NCBI RefSeq assembly: GCF_001039355.2
Contig: NW_019773581.1
Span: 389,840-453,839 of the forward strand
Origin: Lingula anatina
Lineage: Eukaryota; Brachiopoda; Lingulata; Lingulida; Lingulidae
Reading direction: 5' to 3'
DNA: 64,000 bases
Shown: piece by piece, positions 13,681-26,280 of the stretch
How the letters are laid out: every line of letters starts with the position of its first letter
How positions within the stretch are numbered: the stretch's first letter is position 1
The notes under the pieces: model-generated
The model's input: the letters and a program-made list of their open reading frames with translations, nothing else
Told to the model about the DNA's origin: nothing
Databases searched by the model: none
Position numbers and translations under genes: made by a program

Positions 13681-15049
13681 CAATTAATAACAAGCGTTGT
13701 GAAAAGTAACTTTAATTTTAACCGAAGTTTTAGTTTTTGGAACGAACGGTCACTTGAAATATTACGATTAACGTTCAAATGTGAATACTGAATTAAGCTA
13801 AAATGCGTGACGTGATCGATTTCTTGTTCATACGAAGTCCAAAATTAGGCAGCCTTTGCCAGTTGAGAATCTAATTCTGATTGTAAATAATTAGAACTTT
13901 ATTCCATGCCTCACCTCTTGTCTCATCTTCAATCAGTCTGCTTAACTCTTCCACGCTGACCTCGGAGGTTGCGGCGACCACTAGGAGCAGCATCGTCGCT
14001 GCCATCCAAAGATAGAAACGTACCAAACTCATGATGATTCAATATCGTTGGCAATTCAAATCGAATTAGAATATATTATTTCGACGCTTGGTAAAATTTT
14101 CGGTGTGCTTCAGCAGAATCAAAAACCTGCCTTGTTCAGATCGCCGGCGGCTTTTCCAGGTCTGAATGCAAAGGCCCTGAGTTGACGAGTTTTATAAAGC
14201 TTTCCATCTCTTAAGTATGCGGGGGTGGGCTATAAACAATGTCTTGGTCCCTCTGTCAAAATTTCGATTGTTTTATTATGCTGTTGATTAATAGTCCTCA
14301 GACATCATAAACACATCCATTTCATTTTGAGTGCATTTTAAATTCTCACACTACAAGAGAAGATATTCAATTAGTAAAAACAGAATCAACTTTCATTTGT
14401 CGATAAAATTAGGCCTATACATTGCGCGATGACAGAGGACAACCGTAGTCTTCTTAAAATAAGAAGTATTATTTTGAAAACAAAAGTCATGTCTCTTTTA
14501 TATATATTCCATTTAATTGGACAGTTATCCAGTAAATCTAGTATCGAGATGGACAAATAATTGACCTAATAGTTTAGACCAGTTTTTGAGCTGTAGCCAT
14601 TTTCAGAGACAGCCCAGATAATAACTCTCATCTTTTCTATTAGCTGGCAAACATTCAAAAGGGTCGTGAGGTTAAAGGGCGTAGTATTTACCCGGACCCA
14701 CAAGCTGCCAGTTTACCGAAATATAGATTTACTCCCCAGTCATTTGAAGTGTTTTCCGTCTGGGTCTATACGTGTTTCAGGGACGATTTTACCTTGTGGT
14801 TTTACGGCCAGAGCACGTTCAGGTGGCGTCCCCTCCCTTTACTGTAAATATAATATTTATTTATGTCAGGGTTGTGGGGTAAAATTTACGACCTGGGCTC
14901 CATAACTCGAAAGCATCGCGAACTGCGCAAGCGTTCCTATTCCATAACTCGCCTATACTCGCCCCATATAATACATTGAAGCCTCTATGTGATATTGCTA
15001 TTCGCAATACGCGATGCTTTCGAGTTACGGGGCCCAGGGCTCGAAAGCA
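13681..15049. repeat. Duplicated block 1, second copy
   Basis: Begins CAATTAATAACAAGCGTTG immediately after the N, matching 12310 onward. It includes a second lectin exon 1 and TATA box. Sequence after 15049 continues past the point where the first copy is cut off. Confidence 0.9.
13915..14032 (-). pseudogene. Second copy of lectin exon 1 (signal-peptide exon)
   Basis: The same 118-nt exon as 12661-12544: ATG, signal peptide MSLVRFYLWMAATMLLLVV, EVSVEELSRLIEDETR and the AGAG|GTGAGG donor. It encodes the same residues. No second set of downstream lectin exons exists here, so it is either an assembly duplicate (favoured) or an alternative first exon. Confidence 0.75.
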
Positions 15050-15178
15050 TCGCGAAATGCGATAGCGATACCACCCCTCATTTCGATACTATTATTGGGG
15101 TGAGTAAATGCCGAGTTATGGAATAGAGACGCTTGCGCTTGGTCGCAATTCGCGATGTTTTCGAGTTACGGAGCTCTG
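14895..15178. mobile_element. Palindromic element F, two adjacent units
   Basis: First unit as at 13527-13666; the second begins GGGCTCGAAAGCATCGCGAA and ends GCGATGTTTTCGAGTTACGG. The arms of both units are interchangeable, so this may be one nested insertion or one longer element with four arms. The copy at 13.5 kb is cut off by the N partway into the second unit. Confidence 0.55.
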
Positions 15179-15179
15179 A

Positions 15180-17781
15180 TGGTTTGCGGGGTTGACGTGA
15201 ACAGTGTGCTCGATGCGAGTTATTCTTCATATTAGTTTTGTTCCCATGTTGGTTATGTTAATTTGTTGCTTGGTCTACCCAGAGTTCCATTCGTCTGTCA
15301 TTAGGCCCACTTATATTCTTTATTTCGGTGTTTCATTTTTTTCTTTTCTCAGCAACTTCCGTTCCATTATTCACCCAATCACATCACATGATGCTTCTGT
15401 TTTATCTTCAGTTTTTATTTAGTGTTATTCCTTTTCATACATCTGCAGATTAATTTTATGTGAGTATATAGGATTACCTGGGGCAGACAAAAGCCGAGTT
15501 CCGTTAAGAGAGAGAGAGGAAAAAGAAGATCAAGAAGTTGAGAGAGAAAAGGGGTGTTTTCATTTTGTATCAACTTTGATGGCTTTCAAGTTTGAGGCTT
15601 CCAAACAAAAACCAACAGATCTGTGGGTTTTTCTGATGCTCTAATATTCAAACACATTTTCTTTATATAAAAATATATATTTATTACAACAAAGAGTGCG
15701 GAGAAAATAAAGCAATTCTTGAATATTTCATGACATGTTTTTAGAAACATTTCAGTAATTACTACTTTCTGGTCGAGGACTCTTTTCCATTTTAAGCCAA
15801 TATTGTATTCATACGACCACTCATTTGAAAAAGAGACATCTGCGAGGAAAGGTCATCCAAACAAAATCGACCTAGGCCTCGTCGTATATTTGTGAACTTA
15901 CGCTCAGCGACATAATAACAAAGTAGTCGCCAAGTAACTTGCAATTATGATATACTAACATATGTATAGCAATTAGACTGCATATTTGACTACAGATTAT
16001 TAAATATCAAGATATCATGGAATGTAATTCGTTTGTTACAACAGGACTAAGCCCCGTTCTGAGCATAATAACAAATATTCAATACAAATGTAGAAATAAC
16101 ATATGTAATCCCTTGTGAAAATCTATCTACCTACCCGCTGAAAACTACTGTTAAGTATGCATTTTCATTAGTCAAGATTTATTAAGCACAAGAACTATAG
16201 TTTAACCATTATATTATTATGCCGATGAAGGACTGAGGATGTGTAGGGAGAGGGAGGGGGAGTAACTGCGTTACTTTAGGTAGAGACTATAAATCAGCAT
16301 CTCCAGACTTACTACCTGTAGACAGAGACTTTATTGGACAAACAATGTTGAGGGTGTGTAGAAAAAAAAAAGGGGGGGGGGGTCACTGCGCCATATCAAC
16401 AGCTTCAGACCTATCACTTGAAGACAGTAACTTCATTGATTGGACAATAACACATGTATGCGTTAAGCTGTTGACTAGGTTACCAAAAAGAATGGGTGAC
16501 GAGGGTGGCAGTTGGCTTGGGACCGTAGTCCGTTTTCCATTACGTTCTTGCAAATGACATTGGCCCCTTATACTATCATTGATATGGGACCCTGGAGTTT
16601 CTGTGTATTTTAAAAGAGAGGATCGGCCCCTCCTGGGTCCGGTCCGACCAATGACCTAAGAATATTTTTCTGTGTCTGAGTCGCATATTGTCTTCTAGCT
16701 AATGCGTCCGGAGAGCACGATAACTGCTAAGGCACGTGTATATATCAAAAAGGCATGCATATATATATAGTGGGACATAATTTCCTAATCTCGTGAGCGC
16801 TATAAATATACATTTACATATTATCACACCTTTGCTGATATGTTTATGTGTAGTGTAAGAAAAACATATTCCATAGCAATGAAACTATGCTGTAACGCTT
16901 ATTTTATGCACTAACTGTGCGGCTACCAAAGGTCTCTTTTTTTCTATGGTGATACACGTATAAATTCTTTAAACCCATTCACCACTTCAATCAGTCTATT
17001 TTAATTTGTTTTAATTTGGTTTCTTTCTACATTCCTTCAAGAAAAAGTAGCCGGTATTAGCTAGCTCTGCTGACTTGACTAAATCGATTGCAGACAGAAA
17101 CATTTTTTATGTCAGGTAAGAAATCGTTAATCTATTCCGTCCTGGGTTCTGGGAAAATGTGCTTTAAGCCACTCCAGGTAATAATATTATTCCTGGTATT
17201 GGAGTATTAACACAGCTATGAATACTATGCATGTGTACTAGACTTCGATATTGTTTGCAGAAATGGCAAAAGTATTTTATATCTCAAAACCCATCTCAGA
17301 TGTATTGTGGCGACTTCTGAAAAGTAAGAAGCAGTTTTCTTTTTTCTCTATAGAAATGAACGCGCCAGCTAAATCGCAGTAGTAATTCTGTTTGAGTAAG
17401 GTGAAAGGTGTTCCGTTGCTTTTTTGCTATTTTATATGTCACGCGAAGTTTTGTTTCGCAACGTATGTTATCGATTTTGAGCACACAATACCTGCCAGAC
17501 GCCAAACCAACCAAGAATAACGTTACTAAATAGAACAGCTACAGTCTGATAGCGTACTTGTAAAGTAAAATCTCATCCTTGACTTGTGCAATGCAGCAGC
17601 CGCTCAAGCTTTGTCTAGCATTTTCATTTTTCCCTTTTCTCCTTGCCAAATTGAAAAATAGGAATGTTTTTCTAAGCTTATCGTAAACACATAAAAATAC
17701 ACCCTACCTTTCTGTTTCTATGTTTTATATATCAAGCAAATAAGGCAATGCATTCTCCATTACCCCATGGTCTGTCGGACC
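15180..17781. other. Intergenic, no supported gene
   Basis: No exon with consistent splice sites and family similarity was found. Short ORFs (15204-15422, 16345-16557, 17296-17514) lack support. It holds A- and G-runs (16361-16381) and generally AT-rich sequence. Confidence 0.5.
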
Positions 17782-18430
17782 ATTAACCTATATCTAGAAA
17801 TTTGAAATGCTTTTCAGAAAATAAAATCAGTATACATATCCAGTTAAATCACGCCTCTATAACTTTCGATAAAATGCGATGAAAATTCTAATTGCATAGA
17901 CCAACTGGATAATGTAAGAAAACGTTTTTACAAAACTTAAAACAAAAACGACTCACATAAAGTTGAAACGACACTTTTTTCAAAATTAACAGCTCAAACA
18001 ATTCTCTTCCTCCAAATATTGTTCTGTGCTTTTACAAAATCTATCAACATTTTGTGTCAACTGTAAGTTACATGTGGGACATCGTGTTAAGTGCCGTACA
18101 ATATTATCACAATAATATAATTAAATTCCCATAAAACAATGCGTTAATTCTTCATACGAAATTCCCTTTGTATTATAATAGACACTCCCCTCTCATAAAT
18201 AACATATTGTTCTGGAGCCAAAATGATTCTTTTTGATTAAATGTATTTTTCACTCCACGTTCTTAAAAAAAAAAAAAAAAACAACTGAACTCTTGGGTCA
18301 CAATACATAATATATACTTCCCACAATAATAATCTCTTTCGTGTCCGCATTTCCCTTGGTCAACAAACAAAATAAGGGAAACGTCAACAACAGTCACCAA
18401 ACGACTTCGACTACCTTCATATGACTTTTT

Positions 18431-21141
18431 TTACTGAGGACTCGAAGTTGGTGGCACGTAGGCGTTCTGATTCTGGGGTGCTACCCCTGGTGCTACCCCT
18501 GGATACGGGGGCGGGGCGTACGGGGGAGGCACATCGCCCTCCTTGCTAGGGTTGTAGGGGGGAGGCTGCGGAAAAGCTCCTCCTGGAGAGGCCGTGCTGC
18601 CATCTAGCGGCATCATGTTCCAGTTGGGTTGGGCCCATGCCTGCGGTTGTTGCGGGTAGCTGCCGTTAGGGGGCATGTAATAGCCGGCAGAGTACTGGTT
18701 AGTTTGGAGGGCACCCGCTGGGGCTGAAGTGAAAATATATATGGCAATAAGCACTTGTTATAATTATTCTATAACTTTTATATACTATGTTGTTTTATTA
18801 AACTATTTATGACAATTGCAATGAGAACTTTTTTATGATGATAATAAAATAATCATTAAATGTTTAAATGTTTTAAACTAATCATACCTTATATTGACTA
18901 AACATTTATGACATTAGTAGGAGTAATATGATGGATATGTGTGTGCATGGCTTCTCAAAATATGAGTTGAAATCCCCAGCCACTTAATCAGGCGGTAAAT
19001 TACATATATGTGTCATTCCACAATAGATTGAACAGTTTGATCACGTCAGTCACGCACGCATTTCCCACAATATTTTCATAATTGTTCAGTATCCCTTTTA
19101 TGTGCTGTTGATTTCTTTCCAGATATGAGGATACTACAGAACAGAATGAAGAACGAAAAAAAATGGGACAAGTCAAAATTATCCAAATATTATATAAAAT
19201 GCGTGCCTCACCGACTTAACTCAATGTTCACTTTTGTGTGGAAAGACCCATGTAAACAAGGGAATTAGTCTGATGTAAATGTTTATATTTGCCAGAACGA
19301 CTCATTAATATAAGTCATGCGAAGATGTGATTTAGGGTGTTAACAATTGAAAAACCTGTACCTATAGACCATTGAATATCTTACTGCATATAGGCTTATA
19401 GTATTAAAGGAAATGCTAAATTGATTGGCAAGCGCATTAAATGAACTACCTTTAAAAGATATCTACAGTTACGTACAAAACTATCTAGGCGTAATTCCTA
19501 TTTAATTGCTGTGGAGCGGTCTGATGGTCCCAAATGCCGATAAATTATTACCTCATGTGCGCGCGTGCTCCTTTAGGGTTGCGAATGTTTCCTAGTACAA
19601 GTTACTGTACAATATGAGTGTATATCAATCTTTCAGTTGACAGAATATTGAAGCTTTGGACTGGTTGTGTTGCTGATGACACGTAGCGCCAACCATGAGC
19701 ACATTAAAATTAATCGAATAATAACGTGCGTAGGTCTTTGCATGTATACGTGCCTGTTGTCTGAACAGTTTTTTTTCTTTTTTTTATGGCAATTTCCAAT
19801 AGTTCATCATCGTAGTTTTTTTATTGGTCAATATTTAACGGAGCGTGCGTGTTGCAAACTCTAAATGCATGTTAGACCTTTATGCAGAAAACAGTAATGA
19901 TAATAATACTTTTTTCCTGGAAATGCCAGCACCTTTGTCTTAATTACCAAGGTAAAAATCTATATATAATCCAGATTTCCGTTTTTTAACCGTTGCAAGT
20001 TGAATTCACTAGTTGATCTTCATGACGAGAGAATGACTGGGAAGTCTATACACATACTTAAAATATTTGCTTTGTAAAGAAGCAGAATTTGTTATTTACA
20101 AGGCATCCGTGTAGGAGATTTTTGAATATAGTATCTTTAAAAATCTTTTATGGATGGATTCATTTTTTTTTTCGGCTTGGCACCTGGCAAGTCAATGATG
20201 CAACACATGCACAGCATATTCTAGGATAGGTCTTACATCAGAGATGTATATTTTCAGTATCTCATGAGGCGAGAACCGCACTCTCTTTAAAATTCTTGTT
20301 AGCTTTTGTGTAAATGTTATTGACAAGGGCTTTTCAATTCAAATCCTGGCTTATAATAACAAGAACACGACAGAATCTATTTTGTCTATCTTACGGTCAA
20401 CGCTGTCTTGTTAAACGTGAAGTCAGAGAGGCTTGTAGTGGTTTGTGTACGAGTTGTCGTTTCACAAGGAACCCAAAACTGGTTTTATTTTAAGCAGAGT
20501 GTATCAAGAATCGCGTCCGTTTAAGCTTCGTTCGAACGCCATTACGACACGCCCTTAGATACATTGCATAAAGCCGATTTTGCGCAGTTGACTATTCCAG
20601 TCTAGCAAACTTACGTTTACTACTTCCCCTTTACCCTAAAGGAGAGATTTATGTAAGTAAATAAATAAATGTTTCAACTAAGTAATAAAAATCTCAAATC
20701 CTCTTGTAAAACAACCCCGTGGTTATTTGACCGTAAATCTAAGAAGCGTTCACTTAGTTTTGTGTATAAGGGCTCTCTCACACTTAGCGTATAGAAGTTC
20801 GTATGAATGTCCCATGTGAAACCTACTGTTCGCACAATTTTTTTCAGCTGTAATTGCTTTGAACATGCTCAAAACGTTTATCTCCCTCAGCGAACACAAA
20901 CGTACACAGACGTTTGCCTGCGTACAGAAGACGTATACGACCTAGGTCTAACGGCCCCCTTGCATTTGTCTGGGTATGGGGAATTTTTCTCATACGCTAG
21001 TGCTATACGCTAAGTGTGACATTACCTTAAGCAGTGTACTTACGGGTCACAACTGTGGCTTGTAGTTGTCGTTGTCTGTTTTGTCGACAGCAAGCTGCAG
21101 TGCACACAGAGATGCAGGAGATGAGGATAAAGACGCCAAAC
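18431..21141 (-). pseudogene. Second copy of exons 3 and 4 of the PPxY membrane protein
   Basis: Exon 3 copy 21141-21044 encodes the same 32 residues (synonymous changes only), and exon 4 copy 18723-18431 the same 97-residue tail apart from one Ser/Thr change (NGSYPQ versus NGTYPQ). Splice sites are intact in both copies. There is no second copy of exons 1-2. It lies wholly in duplicated block 2 and is probably the other haplotype. Confidence 0.75.
20773..21020 (+). mobile_element. MITE family G next to exon 3 (first-copy block)
   Basis: Ends CTCTCACACTTAGCGTATAG and CTATACGCTAAGTGTGA are inverted repeats of about 17 bp. Interior is non-coding. It ends about 16 bp beyond the splice donor of exon 3 in gene sense. 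Corresponds to 25013-25287. Confidence 0.7.
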
Positions 21142-22008
21142 CTACAGAGAGAGAGAGAAAAGGAAAGATACAGACCTTTTGTAAGATGCGTTAAAGTATT
21201 ATTAACTTCGATAGACTTAGGCAAGTTGATCTATCAAGGTGACGTAGCCAATGTGTTAAATTATTTTATCTAATTTCCTTATTTTCTTAAAAAGCTTGAG
21301 GTAAATCTTAAAGGGAAAATTATATGAAACCGATCAGCAGATGACTATCACTGCACGTTTCTTTCAAATGAACATATTCATGGAAATTAAACATAAAAAT
21401 TAACACATTGTATATCCACCTCGATGCCAGTACCATTCAGAATCCCACGTATATATAGGGTCCTCCACGCGGGTTAGATAATGAACAATACCAGCAAAAA
21501 AGGCACATTCAAGACTGGTCGAAACAGTCTAAGTGACGTCATCGCTCATTGGCTTAGTAACCATGACGTCATTGAGACTTTTTCCACCTTGCTTAGATCA
21601 GCCTCACTGAGTTTTTGAGCCATGGCACAGCATTTTTCAATTCACGTGTGTTTTCATAGAACGTGGTAATTTTGCTTCATGTGAAGCACCGTGACGGATT
21701 GAATGCAAGATTTTCTGAAGTAGACTAAAGATATTCTGAGAAATGTCAAACGGTATCCTCATTAACAGATACTTGCGAAATACTGTGAAGTGGCTCTTCC
21801 TCAGTCGTTATATATGTGCTTGTGTGTTTTACGTGCAGCACGCTATTTTCTATGCTGTTCATGGAGACATCCAAGTAAAATATGAACGCCTCATTTCATC
21901 CAAACAAAGCGGACAGCACAACATTTGGACGCCAAGGCAATCTCACCTTTGAAAGCCATCTCGTCAAAATATTATTCACAAAAAAAAAAAAAAAAAAAAA
22001 AAAAAAAN

Positions 22009-25000
22009 ATTAACCTATATCTAGAAATTTGAAATGCTTTTCAGAAAATAAAATCAGTATACATATCCAGTTAAATCACGCCTCTATAACTTTCGATAAA
22101 ATGTGATGAAAATTCTAATTGCATAGACCAACTGGATAATGTAAGAAAAAGTTTTTACAAAACTTAAAACAAAAACGACTCACATAAAGTTGAAACGACA
22201 CTTTTTCAAAATTAACAGCTCAAACAATTCTCTTCCTCCAAATATTGTTCTGTGCTTTTACAAAATCTATCAACATTTTGTGTCAACTGTAAGTTACATG
22301 TGGGACATCGTGTTAAGTGCCGTACAATATTATCACAATAATATAATTAAATTCCCATAAAAAAATGCGTTAATTCTTCATACGAAATTCCCTTTGTACC
22401 ATAATAGACACTCCCCTCTCATAAATAACATATTGTTCTGGCGCCAAAATGATTCTTTTTGATTCAATGTATTTTTCACTCCACGTTATTAAAAAAAATA
22501 ATTAAAAAAAACCTGAACTCTTGGGTCACAATACATAATATATACTTTCCACAATAATAATCTCTTTCGTGTCCGCATTTCCCTTGGTCAACAAACAAAA
22601 TAAGGGAAACGTCAACAACAGTCACCAAACGACTTCGACTACCTTCATATGCCCTTATTACTGAGGACTCGAAGTTGGTGGCACGTAGGCGTTCTGATTC
22701 TGGGGTGCTACCCCTGGTGCTACCCCTGGGTACGGGGGCGGGGCGTACGGGGGAGGCACATCGCCCTCCTTGCTAGGGTTGTAGGGGGGCGGCTGCGGAA
22801 AAGCTCCTCCTGGAGAGGCCGTGCTGCCATCTAGCGGCATCATGTTCCAGTTGGGTTGGGCCCATGCCTGCGGTTGTTGCGGGTAGGTGCCGTTAGGGGG
22901 CATGTAATAGCCGGCAGAGTACTGGTTAGTTTGGAGGGCACCCGCTGGGGCTGAAGTGAAAATATATATGGCAATAAGCACTTGTTATAATTATTCTATA
23001 ACTTTTATATACTATGTTGTTTTCTTAAACTATTTATAACAATTGCGATAAGAACTTTTTATGATGATTATAAAATAATCATTAACTTTTTAAATGTTTT
23101 AAACTAATCATACCTTATATTGACTAAACATTTATGACATTAGTAGGAGTAATATGATGGATATGTGTGTGCATGGCTTCTCAAAATATGAGTTGAAATC
23201 CCCAGCCACTTAATCAGGCGGTAAATTACATATATGTGTCATTCCACAATAGATTGAACAGTTTGATCACGTCAGTCACGCACGCATTTCCCACAATATT
23301 TTCATAATTGTTCAGTATCCCTTTTACGTGCTGTTGATTTCTTTCCAGATATGAGGATACTACAGAACAGAATGAAGAACGAAAAAAAAATGGGACAAGT
23401 CAAAATTATCCAAATATTATATAAAATGCGTGCCTCACCGACTTAACTCAATGTTCACTTTTGTGTGGAAAGACCCATGTAAACAAGGGAATTAGTCTGA
23501 TGTAAATGTTTATATTTGCCAGAACGACTCATTAATATAAGTCATGCGAAGATGTGATTTAGGGTGTTAACAATTGAAAAATCTGTACCTGTAGACCATT
23601 GAATATCTTACTGCATATAGGCTTATGGTATTAAAGGAAATGCTAAATTGGTTGGCAAGCGCATTAAATGAACTACCTTTAAAAGATATCTACAGTTACG
23701 TACAAAACTATCTAGGCGTAATTCCTATTTAATTGCTGTGGAGCGGTCTGATGGTCCCAAATGCCGATAAATTATTACCTCATGTGCGCGCGTGCTCCTT
23801 TAGGGTTGCGAATGTTTCCTAGTACAAGTTACTGTACAATATGAGTGTATATCAATCTTTCAGTTGACAGAATATTGACGCTTTGGACTGGTTGTGTTGC
23901 TGATGACACGTAGCGCCAACCATGAGCACATTAAAATTAATCGAATAATAACGTGCGTAGGTCTTTGCATGTATACGTGCCTGTTGTCTGAACAGTTTTT
24001 TTTCTTTTTTTTTTATGGCAATTTCCAATAGTCCATCATCGTAGTTTTTTTATTGGTCAATATTTAACGGAGCGTGCGTGTTGCAAACTCTAAATGCATG
24101 TTAGACCTTTATGCAGAAAACAGTCATGATAATAATACTTTTTTCCTGGAAATGCCAGCACCTTTGTCTTTATCACCAAGGTAAAAATCTATATATAATC
24201 CAGATTTCTGTTTTTTAACCGTCGCAAGTTGAATTCACTAGTTGATCTTCATGACGAGAGAAAGACTGGGAAGTACACACTTAAAATATCTGATTTGTAA
24301 AGAAACAGAATTTGTCAATTGTAAGGCATCTGTGTAGGAGATTTCTGGATATAGTATCTTAAAATAGTCTTTTATGGACGGATTCGATACTTTTTTCGGC
24401 TTGGCACTAGGCAAATCTAGGATGCAACACTTGCATAGTATATTCTAGGGTAGGTCTTACATCAGACATGTATATTTTCAGTATCCCATGAGACGAGAAA
24501 CCCACTCTCTTTAAAATTCTTATAAAACGTATTCTCTGGCTAGCTTTTGTGTAAATGTGATGGACATGGGCTTCTCAATTCAAACCCTGGCTTATAATAA
24601 CAAGAACACGACAGAATCAATTTTGTCTATCTTATGGTCAACGTGTATTGTTAAACGTCAAGTTGGAGATGCTTCTAGTGGTTTGTGTACGAGTTGTCGT
24701 TTCACAAGAAGCCCAAAACTGGTTTTATTTTAAGCAGAGTGTAACAAGAATCTCGGCCGTTTAAGCTTCGTTCGAACGCCATTACGACACGCCCTTAGAT
24801 ACATTGCATAAAGACGATTTTGCGCAGTTGACTATTCCAGTCTAGCAAACTTACGTTTACTACTTCCCCTTTACCCCAGAGGAGAGATTGATGTAAGTAA
24901 ATAATGGAATGTTTCAACTAAGTAATAAAAATCTCAAATCCTCTTGTAAAACAACCCCGTGGTTATTTGAGCGTAAATCTATGAAGCGTGTACTTAGTTT

Positions 25001-26280
25001 CGCGTATAAAGGCTCTCTCACACCTAGCGTATAGAAGTTCGTATGAATATCCCATGTGAAACCTACTGTACGCACAATTTTGAGCGTATGAAATCGCCTT
25101 TTTTTCAGCTGATGTTTGAACATGCTCAAAACTTTTATCTCCCTCAGCGAACACAAACGCACACAGACGTTTGCCTGCGTACAGAAGACGTATGCGACCT
25201 AGGTCTGACAGCCCCCTTGCGTTTGTCTGGGTATGGGGAATTTTTCTCATACGCTATAGTGCTACATGTATACGCTAAGTGTGAGAGTACCTAAAGCAGT
25301 GTACTTACGGGTCACAACCGTGGCTTGTAGTTGTCGTTGTCTGTTTTGTCGGCAGCAAGCTGCAGTGCACACAGAGATGCAGGAGATGAGGATAAAGACG
25401 CCAAACCTACAGAGAGAGAGAAAAGGAAAGATACAGACCTTTAGTAAGATGCGTTAAAATATTATTAACTTCGATAGACTTAGGCAAGTTGGTCTATCAA
25501 GGTGACGTAGCCAATGTGTTAAATTATTTTATCTAATTTCCTTATTTTCTTAAAAAGCTTGAGGTAAATCTTGAAGGGAAAATTATATGAAACTGCTCAG
25601 CAGATGCCTATCAGTGCACGTTTCTTTCAAATGAACATATCCATGGAAATTAAACATAAAAATTAACACATTGTATCCACCTCGATGCCAGTACCATTCA
25701 GAATCCCACGTATATATAGGGTCCTCCACGCGGGTTAGATAATGAACAATACCAGCAAAAAAAGGCACATTCAAAACTGGTCGAAACAGTCTAAGTGACG
25801 TCATCGCTCATTGGCTTAGTAACCATGATGTCATTGAGACTTTTTCCACGTTGGCTTAGATCAGCCTCACTGAGTTTTTGAGCCATGGCACAGCATTTTT
25901 CAATTTTTCTTCTTTTGTCTACAACCCACGTGTGTTTTCATCGAACGTGGTAATTTTGCTTCATGTGAAGCACCGTGACGGATTGAATGCACGATTTTCT
26001 GAAGATATTCTGAGAAATGTCAAACGGTATCCTCATTAACAGATACTTGCGAAATACTGTGAAGTGGCTCTTCCTCAGTCGTTACATATGTGCGTGTGTG
26101 TTTTACGTGCAGCACGCTATTTTCTATGCTGTTCATGGCGACATCAAGTAAAATATGAACGCCTCATTTCATCCAAACAAAGCGGACAGCACAACATTTG
26201 GACGCCAAGGCAATCTCACCTTTGAAAGCCATCTCGTCAAAATATTATTCACACACCACAAAAAAAAAAAAAAAAAAAAA
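22009..26280. repeat. Duplicated block 2, second copy
   Basis: Starts right after the N with ATTAACCTATATCTAGAAAT, matching 17782. It carries exons 3 and 4 of the membrane-protein gene and the MITE at 25013-25287, then a shorter A-run at 26260-26280 followed by unique sequence. Confidence 0.92.

Larger units (their letters stand above)
17782..21980. repeat. Duplicated block 2, first copy (runs into poly-A and N 22,008)
   Basis: About 4.2 kb, nearly identical to 22009-26255 at an initial offset of 4227 bp, with scattered substitutions and indels, a length difference in A-runs, and a small insertion near 25905-25928 in the second copy. The first copy ends in a 27-base A-run then one N. Confidence 0.92.
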
